Below are positions 58,544 through 64,000 of a DNA stretch of 64,000 bases, in pieces. The DNA lies in NCBI GenBank assembly GCA_002310995.1, contig DBYV01000035.1:12238-76237 (forward strand), written 5' to 3'. Positions within the stretch are counted from its first letter, which is position 1; each line of letters starts with the position of its first letter. This DNA is from a bacterium UBP6_UBA1177 (GTDB lineage: Bacteria; UBP6; UBA1177). The position numbers and the translations under genes are program-made. Under the pieces are notes generated by a model. It was not told the origin of the DNA, ran no database searches, and saw only the letters and a list, made by a program, of their open reading frames with translations.

Positions 58544-59845
58544 ATGCGTATATTCGGGCAGTTTTTTGTTTTGAGGTCTGTTTTGGCAGAAAAACTTCTT
58601 TTCATAAATCCGTTTGTCGAAGATTTCACAGCTTACAACCTATGGGCGGCGCCGCTCGGACTTTTCAGGATCATGGAACATCACGAAAATATCGGCGACA
58701 AGGTGACTTACCTCGATTTTCTGGACGGAAGTTTTGTCGGCGACGATGCTGCGACTCCGCCTGTTTACCGCTCTTGGGAACGCCACACATACTGGAAACG
58801 CGAAATCGAAAAACCTGAGTGTTTGACAATGATCCCGCGCAAATATTACCGTTTCGGGGCGAACGACGACACCGTCAGAAAAACACTTTCAGAAGTTGAA
58901 AAACCCGACAAAGTCTACATTTCGACAGGAATGACATACTGGTACCGCTCGGTTCTCAAAATCATTGATTTTGTCAGAGAAATTTTCGGAGACATCGAAA
59001 TAAACGTCGGCGGGATCTCGGCTATTCTGATGCCTGAAATTTTTGAAGGAAAAAACGTTACAGTCAACACCGGAAAGGCACAGATCCCTGAAAATATCAC
59101 GGGGACAGGGATGAAATACCTCAAGAACCTTCACTTTTTTCCGGCAAATCTCATTGAAGGCTGTCCTAACCGCTGCCCCTACTGCTCAAGCGTCATTTTC
59201 AATCCGAAAGTTTCTTACAAAGATATTCCTACCCTTGCAAAAAACCTTGAAAAATGGCACGCGGAGACCGGTTTCTGCGATGTCGCCTTCTACGATGACG
59301 CACTGCTTCTGCGAAACGGCGGGATCCTCCGCGATTTTCTCGACAGACTTCCGGCAGGAGTTTACCGTTTCCACACGCCTAACGGCCTCCATCTGCGCGA
59401 AATCAATGAAGATCTGTGCAAATATCTTGAAAAATACGACTTTCCGCAGCTCCGTTTCGGTTTTGAGACCGCCTTTTCGCGCTATGAGGACAAAACTTCG
59501 CTCAACCAGCTTAAATCTGTCGTAAAAATGCTGAAAGACCACGGCTTCACAAGTGAAAGAATTGGTGTTTACCTTCTCTGCGGACTTCCCGGACAGACTG
59601 TTGACGAAGTGGACAAAACCATTGAAATCGTTGCTGATATCGGAGCAAGACCTTATCTCAACGAATATTCACCGGTTCCGAAAACAACTCTTTTCGAAGA
59701 GCATTTCAAGGAAAGCAAGCTCGATTTCAAACGCGAGCCGCTCTACCAGAACAATTCCGTTTCAGCGTGGCGGAGTCCGATCTTCACCCCCGAAGTCGTG
59801 AAAAAACTCAAGGATAAACTTACGAAAATATATTCGGGAAAGTAA
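58544..59845 (+). CDS. Radical SAM protein with B12-binding-like N-terminal domain
   Basis: 433 residues. The N-terminal ~190 residues have the alternating fold expected of a cobalamin-binding-like domain (LLFINPFVEDF..). The radical SAM 4Fe-4S motif is CPNRCPYCSS (about 207-216, CxxxCxxC), followed by a TIM-barrel part with the GLPGQTVDEV turn. The chemistry and substrate are unknown. The start may be ATG 58544 or TTG 58583, which has AGG about 6 nt upstream and removes 13 residues that do not fit the domain. Confidence 0.85.
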   Translation: MRIFGQFFVLRSVLAEKLLFINPFVEDFTAYNLWAAPLGLFRIMEHHENIGDKVTYLDFLDGSFVGDDAATPPVYRSWERHTYWKREIEKPECLTMIPRKYYRFGANDDTVRKTLSEVEKPDKVYISTGMTYWYRSVLKIIDFVREIFGDIEINVGGISAILMPEIFEGKNVTVNTGKAQIPENITGTGMKYLKNLHFFPANLIEGCPNRCPYCSSVIFNPKVSYKDIPTLAKNLEKWHAETGFCDVAFYDDALLLRNGGILRDFLDRLPAGVYRFHTPNGLHLREINEDLCKYLEKYDFPQLRFGFETAFSRYEDKTSLNQLKSVVKMLKDHGFTSERIGVYLLCGLPGQTVDEVDKTIEIVADIGARPYLNEYSPVPKTTLFEEHFKESKLDFKREPLYQNNSVSAWRSPIFTPEVVKKLKDKLTKIYSGK

Positions 59846-59853
59846 ATTTTTTA

Positions 59854-60339
59854 TTACGCCATATAGACGTCGGTGATCATTATCGGCTCGACCGGAACAT
59901 CGTCGTAAACTTTTACAGACTGTGTCGCAACATCGGAAATCGCGTCAACGACATCCATTCCTTCAACGACTTTGCCGAAAGCGGCATACTGTCCGTCAAG
60001 GAAGTCGCAATCTGTGTTGCAGATGAAGAACTGGCTCGATGCACTGTTGGGATCAGATGTTCTTGCCATCGAGATAACATATTTTTTGTGGAGAACATTC
60101 GGGCTTTTCTCAAGTTTTATCGGATCAAGCATCGCCGATTTTTCCATCATGAACTTGTTCATTCCGCCGCCCTGGATCATGAAATCCTTTATGACTCTGT
60201 GGAAAATGAGCTTGTTGTAGTATTTCGCTTCGATGTGCTTGATGAAATTTGCGACGGTGATCGGCATTTCGTTGCCGTAAAGTTCGATGACCATCTTTCC
60301 TTTTGTCGTTTCGATGACTGCCTTGTTCGTTGCTTCCAT
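59854..60339 (-). CDS. Cyclophilin-type peptidyl-prolyl isomerase
   Basis: 161 residues from the ATG at 60339 with GGAGG upstream. Small bacterial cyclophilin: TKGKMVIELYGNEMPITVANF, FHRVIKDFMIQGGG (catalytic Arg) and SSQFFICNTDCDFLDGQYAAFGKV. No signal peptide, so cytoplasmic. It catalyses cis-trans isomerisation of prolyl bonds. It ends 8 bp from the convergent radical SAM gene. Confidence 0.95.
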   Translation of the reverse strand: MEATNKAVIETTKGKMVIELYGNEMPITVANFIKHIEAKYYNKLIFHRVIKDFMIQGGGMNKFMMEKSAMLDPIKLEKSPNVLHKKYVISMARTSDPNSASSQFFICNTDCDFLDGQYAAFGKVVEGMDVVDAISDVATQSVKVYDDVPVEPIMITDVYMA

Positions 60340-60484
60340 TGTTCCCTCCAAATAAAAAAAGAATAAAACCGGAAGATATTATTAAACACGGGATCTTTTT
60401 CAAGTTTGAATTTACATTCTTGCAGGATTGTATAATATACCCCGCTTTTTGTTTTGCGGTTTATTCACAGACTGGAATGGAACT

Positions 60485-61030
60485 ATGGCAGAAGAAACTG
60501 AAAATAAAAAAGAAATAAAGTGGTATGACCTGAAAGCGCAGCTTCTGAATATCTGGAAAAATCTTATTCATCTCAATGCCGATCCGCACGATATTGCGTT
60601 CGGTCTCGCGCTCGGAATTTTCGTCGGATTTCTCCCGATAATGGGAATCCAGATGGTGGTTGCCGGACTTGTCTGTCTGCCGTTCAAGCATGCGAACAAA
60701 CCGGCGGCAGTTGCAGGAGTGTGGATCACGAACCCGCTCACTGTAATTCCGATTTATGCTTTCATCTACTGGGTCGGAACTTTTTTCTATCCGGCTGATC
60801 ACGTCGTAACCCCGTCAACGATCATGTCAAAAATGACAGCAGTCCTCAAACTTGACGGTTTTATCGAGCAGACGAAAGGGTTTCTCGCACTCGGAGCCGA
60901 CATTTTTCTTCCGATGTGCATCGGCGGTGCAGTTGTCGGACTTATCGCGATGATCCCAACCTATTTCATAACAAAAAAATCGATCATCGCTTACCGGAAC
61001 AAGAAAAAGGCGAAAAAAAATGCAGAATAG
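60485..61030 (+). CDS. DUF2062 membrane protein
   Basis: 181 residues from the ATG at 60485 (MAEETEN); an ATG at 60428 lies in less suitable sequence. DUF2062 features are FGLALGIFVGFLPIMGIQM (about 40-58) and WITNPLTVIPIYAFIYWVG (about 79-97), with three to four transmembrane helices and a Lys-rich tail. The function is unknown. It overlaps the exonuclease start by 11 nt. Confidence 0.85.
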   Translation: MAEETENKKEIKWYDLKAQLLNIWKNLIHLNADPHDIAFGLALGIFVGFLPIMGIQMVVAGLVCLPFKHANKPAAVAGVWITNPLTVIPIYAFIYWVGTFFYPADHVVTPSTIMSKMTAVLKLDGFIEQTKGFLALGADIFLPMCIGGAVVGLIAMIPTYFITKKSIIAYRNKKKAKKNAE

Positions 61031-61628
61031 AAACGTTACGGTTTTCGACCTTGAAACGACGGGACTTTCGCCTGACTGCGGCGACAGAATAACCGAAATC
61101 GGCGCGATAAAACTCGTCGGCAACAAACTTTGCGGAGTTTTCCAGACTTTGGTAAATCCCGGAAGGAAAATCCCTGATAAAATCGTCGAAATAACGGGAA
61201 TCACCAATGAAATGGTTGCAGGAAAACCGACGATTTCGCAGGTGCTGCCGCTTTTTATGGATTTTGTTCAGGATGATCTTATTGCGGCGCACAATGCAAA
61301 ATTCGACACCTCTTTTCTCCGCTACGAGCTGAAAGAATGCGGCATAAACAAAAATTTTGAAATTTACTGCACCCTCCTCAACTCGCGCAAAGAGGTCAAA
61401 ACTTCGGCCAATTTCAGACTTTCAACTTTGAAAAACCATTTCAATTTAAAGCCGATGGGAGCGATGCACCGCGCACTTTCCGATGCATACGTCACGGCTC
61501 AGCTCTATCTCAAACTCACGAAAAACTGGGGAACAGACACGATGAGCCAGTTTGAAAAAGAGGTCGAGCTTCTCATGAATTCAATGGATGAGGACGATAT
61601 TTACCTTATCGATCCGAAAATCTGCTGA
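61020..61628 (+). CDS. DEDDh 3'-5' exonuclease (DNA polymerase III epsilon-like)
   Basis: 202 residues. Exo I VFDLETTGLSPDCGDRITEIG (D10, E12), Exo II AAHNAKFDTSFLRYE, and Exo III HRALSDAYVTAQLY carry the catalytic D, D, H and D residues. It removes 3'-terminal nucleotides in proofreading or repair. It is shorter than full DnaQ and lacks its clamp tail. Its stop abuts the convergent helicase stop with no gap. Confidence 0.9.
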   Translation: MQNRNVTVFDLETTGLSPDCGDRITEIGAIKLVGNKLCGVFQTLVNPGRKIPDKIVEITGITNEMVAGKPTISQVLPLFMDFVQDDLIAAHNAKFDTSFLRYELKECGINKNFEIYCTLLNSRKEVKTSANFRLSTLKNHFNLKPMGAMHRALSDAYVTAQLYLKLTKNWGTDTMSQFEKEVELLMNSMDEDDIYLIDPKIC

Positions 61629-63731
61629 TTAAAGAATATCGTAGTAGGAATTTGATATTTCCGCCAGGAACCGGCTCGGAAGCGCGGTCGAATTAAGTTT
61701 TCCGTACATCAGTTTTATCTGCGGATAAGTGAGGAAAAGGCGCGATTTGGCGCGTGAGCAGGCGACATAGAAAAGCCTGCGTTCTTCTTCGAGGTCGTCG
61801 ATTTTAGTGACCGCTTTCTCACTCGGGAAACTCCCTTCGTTGAGATTTATCACAAAAACAGTGTCCCACTCAAGCCCTTTCGCGCTGTGGATCGTTGAAA
61901 GAACAACTTTGTCGCGGTTTTCCGATGCATCAGAGGTGACTTTCGATGAGCTGAGCTTTGAATCAGGCGGATCAAGGGCAAAATCGGTGAGGAAGTTTTC
62001 AAGGACACGGTAGTTTGAGGCAAGCTGGATAAGCACCGGAAAATCCTTGAGCCTTTCATCACTGTCATCCTCAAGCTCTTCGAGGACAGGCTTATAAAAT
62101 TCTATAATCATTTCAAGCACTTTTGTTATTTTAAGTTCATCGTTTGAAGCAGTTTCGAGCATTTCGCAAAGCCGCCTGAGTTCCCCGTAATACTTCTTTT
62201 TAGCGTGGGCTTCTATCGCAATAGCTCCTTTTTCGGCAAAACTTTCGGCAAGACGCGCAGCAGTCGCGGCACCTATTCCCGGAACGAGCTTGAAAATGCG
62301 GTTCAGTGAAACCGAATCTTTTGAATTCTGAATAACTTTCGCATAGCTTAAAACGTCCTTTATATGACGCCTTTCGACAAATTTTATCCCGCCGTAGACC
62401 GCAAAATCGATCCCGCGGCGAAGAAGGGACGCCTGCACGAAATTGGCATGGAAACTCGAACGGTAAAGAACAGCAATTTCTTCAGGTTTCATGCCGTTTT
62501 CAAGCAGTTTTTCGATTTCGGAAGCGACAAATTCCCCCTCGTCCTCGGCCGAAAGAAAACGCTTTACAACCGGCCTTCCCTTCACTCTCTCGATGTTGGA
62601 AACGAGCGCTTTTTCGTAGGAAACGTAAAAATTCTTGATTATCTCGTTCGTGTAGTTGAGAAGCGTCCTTTCGGAGCGGTAGTTCCTGAAAAGCTTGATC
62701 AGACGGGCGTCTTCCCACTTTTGCGGAAAGCGGAGAATGTTCTCGAAATTGGCTCCTCTGAAAGCGTAAATGCTCTGCGAATCGTCGCCTACAACCATGA
62801 TGTTACGGCTTTTCGCGGCGATCAGATCGGCGATTTTGCCCTGAAAAATGTTGGTATCCTGATATTCGTCAACCATGATGTATTCGTAGCGGTTCTGGAT
62901 TCTTTCAAGGGCTTCGGGCGAATTTTCAAGAAGTTCGAGAAACTTTTCAAGAAGGTCGTCGTAATCGAGCATGTTACGCTCCGCCTTGTATTTCTCGTAA
63001 CCTTCGGCAATTTTCGTTATCACATCGGAAAACTCGCTGTATTTCGAATAGTAGCCGTCAATAACATCGGCAATCGGCTTTGCATGGTTGCGGGAACGGC
63101 TTATGATCTCGGCAATAGTCCCTTTTTTAGGCATCGCCTTGCCTGTTCTCTTGATATCGAGAGTGTTTTTTATGAGATCGATCATATCGGCTGAATCGAC
63201 AGCATCACATATCGTGAAATTGGGCATTATACCGATGAAACGCCCATATTTTCTGAGCTGGATATTTGCGAAACTGTGGAAGGTCCCGGCAGTTATTCTG
63301 TTCGCGGTCTCAGAGCCGATAAGCTGGTTCACGCGCTGAGTCATCTCGCCCGCCGCGCGCCTTGTGAAAGTAAGGAGAAGTATCGATTCGGGCTGTATCC
63401 CCTTCTGAAGCATGTAAGCCGTGCGGTAAACAATGGTTCTCGTCTTTCCGCTTCCCGCTCCGGCGATGACAAGCAGAGGCCCTTCGAGTGCGAAAACAGC
63501 GCTACACTGAGCCGAATTGAGCTCGTTTTCATAAACTTTCTCGATTTCCCCTTTTTTCAAAGCAGGAGCATCGGAAGTGCGCTCCTCGATACTCTTTATC
63601 ACCGTCCGCAGCTCTTTGTAACGTTCCCTTTCCGCACTGTCGAGCTCAGGAAACTCATACTCCGCCGTATCGGATATCGACTGAACTTCCTCCAGCAACT
63701 CACCGTCGTCGGAAACAATATATCTTGCCAT
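61629..63731 (-). CDS. UvrD/Rep/PcrA-type superfamily 1 helicase
   Basis: 700 residues. An extra N-terminal ~65 residues precede the Q motif (LNSAQCSAVF). Helicase motifs: I AGAGSGKTRTI (about 90), Ia LLLTFTRRAAGEM, II VDEYQDTN (about 288), III VGDDSQSIYAFRGA, IV FRNYRSERTLL, V VVLSTIHSAKGLEWD (about 592) and VI ERRLFYVACSRAKSRLFL. It unwinds DNA 3' to 5' in repair or replication restart. The N-terminal extension and slightly shorter C-terminus distinguish it from classical UvrD. Confidence 0.93.
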   Translation of the reverse strand: MARYIVSDDGELLEEVQSISDTAEYEFPELDSAERERYKELRTVIKSIEERTSDAPALKKGEIEKVYENELNSAQCSAVFALEGPLLVIAGAGSGKTRTIVYRTAYMLQKGIQPESILLLTFTRRAAGEMTQRVNQLIGSETANRITAGTFHSFANIQLRKYGRFIGIMPNFTICDAVDSADMIDLIKNTLDIKRTGKAMPKKGTIAEIISRSRNHAKPIADVIDGYYSKYSEFSDVITKIAEGYEKYKAERNMLDYDDLLEKFLELLENSPEALERIQNRYEYIMVDEYQDTNIFQGKIADLIAAKSRNIMVVGDDSQSIYAFRGANFENILRFPQKWEDARLIKLFRNYRSERTLLNYTNEIIKNFYVSYEKALVSNIERVKGRPVVKRFLSAEDEGEFVASEIEKLLENGMKPEEIAVLYRSSFHANFVQASLLRRGIDFAVYGGIKFVERRHIKDVLSYAKVIQNSKDSVSLNRIFKLVPGIGAATAARLAESFAEKGAIAIEAHAKKKYYGELRRLCEMLETASNDELKITKVLEMIIEFYKPVLEELEDDSDERLKDFPVLIQLASNYRVLENFLTDFALDPPDSKLSSSKVTSDASENRDKVVLSTIHSAKGLEWDTVFVINLNEGSFPSEKAVTKIDDLEEERRLFYVACSRAKSRLFLTYPQIKLMYGKLNSTALPSRFLAEISNSYYDIL

Positions 63732-63818
63732 TTTTCTTCCCGAAAAAAATCAAACCGCGCAATATTACGATTAAAAAAAAATCTGGCAACTGCGGAAAGA
63801 ATATTTTTCTTTTTTTAT

Positions 63819-63846
63819 TTGACAAGCCCCTTTTGAACCGTATCAT
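63819..63846 (+). promoter_or_regulatory. Sigma-70-type promoter for the regulator at the window end
   Basis: TTGACA (63819-63824) and TATCAT (63841-63846), 16-bp spacer, about 70 nt upstream of the ATG at 63915. It follows the helicase start on the opposite strand. Confidence 0.6.
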
Positions 63847-63914
63847 GCGGTGTCTGAGATGTCGAAGGTCGGCATCAAAGTTTTTTTTATTAACTTATCC
63901 AAAAGAGGTGTCTG

Positions 63915-64000
63915 ATGGAAAAGAGAGTCGGATCGGTTCTGATCGTTGTTACCGAAAAAGAAAATGTTACTAAATTAAACACAGTCCTTTCACAGCACGG
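63915..64000 (+). CDS. Partial small regulator, possibly TM1266/iron-hydrogenase system type
   Basis: 28 complete codons are visible before the window ends. AGAGG 6 nt upstream supports the ATG. MEKRVGSVLIVVTEKENV..LNTVLSQHG resembles the start of small TM1266-type ACT/NikR-like regulators found with [FeFe]-hydrogenase genes (MEKR.G...I.V...E....N..LS..G). The match is short and from memory. The rest of the gene is outside the window. Confidence 0.5.
   Translation, partial: MEKRVGSVLIVVTEKENVTKLNTVLSQH

Noticed and set aside
62364..63194. 276-codon + strand frame inside the helicase gene
   Set aside because: Opposite strand of intact helicase motifs; no start signal.

Overview
This 64 kb window comes from a diderm (Gram-negative) bacterium with moderate to low G+C. 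Signs of an outer membrane are a type II secretion (T2SS) pseudopilin/inner-membrane block, a TolC-like protein, a beta-barrel protein and many lipoproteins. An RnfB/RseC pair, a DUF523 protein and a possible iron-hydrogenase-type regulator fit an anaerobic or fermentative lifestyle. The gspG-H-I-J-K-L-M-N order with a real gspN, and lipoproteins with long Asp/Pro/Ser/Thr linkers after the lipidated Cys, resemble deltaproteobacterial or Myxococcota-like lineages. No rRNA or marker gene here lets me assign the organism firmly.

Layout. 1-4.7 kb (+): a cut-off propeller-like protein, a TolC-like protein, a VTC-domain protein, a DUF4956 membrane protein and another membrane protein, translationally coupled. 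4.7-12.6 kb (-): T2SS genes gspGHIJKLMN plus a small lipoprotein, downstream of a consensus sigma-54 promoter; gspC, D, E and F are absent from the window. 12.8-19.6 kb (-): an operon of a propeller-GGDEF diguanylate cyclase, a beta-barrel protein, an AMIN/amidase and a FecCD permease. 19.7-24.3 kb (-): tRNA(CAU), osmC-like, pepT, rnfB, rseC and a split chrA pair. 24.3-26.5 kb (-): a lipoprotein with a giant Asp-Thr-Ser tract. 26.6-30.9 kb (+): clpP-clpX-lon. 30.9-36.5 kb: DUF523, an acyl-CoA ligase, a propeller-like lipoprotein and a histidine/aromatic ammonia-lyase.

36.6-47.2 kb (+) is a visibly AT-richer accessory, defence-like island. It holds a truncated ORF6N gene; a compact operon (24-codon leader, STAS/GHKL-ATPase, STAS-like DUF4325, two-TM coiled-coil protein); a BcgI-like fused nuclease-methylase with its specificity subunit; an OLD-type ATPase-TOPRIM protein; a GIY-YIG protein; and a Fic protein. 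The GHKL/STAS/two-TM operon is my best candidate for an undescribed system.

47.2-64 kb returns to host-like genes: flavodoxin, methylmalonyl-CoA mutase large subunit, three tandem arylsulfotransferase-like lipoproteins (two share a 268-bp identical block), endonuclease I, a DUF4143-type ATPase behind 40-bp-spaced repeats, a lipoprotein glutathione peroxidase, an ArsB/NhaD-type permease, a radical SAM protein, cyclophilin, DUF2062, a DEDDh exonuclease, a UvrD-type helicase and the start of a small regulator. A dispersed double-hairpin repeat occurs at three loci; at one it is translated as the N-terminus of the pseudopilin GspI.
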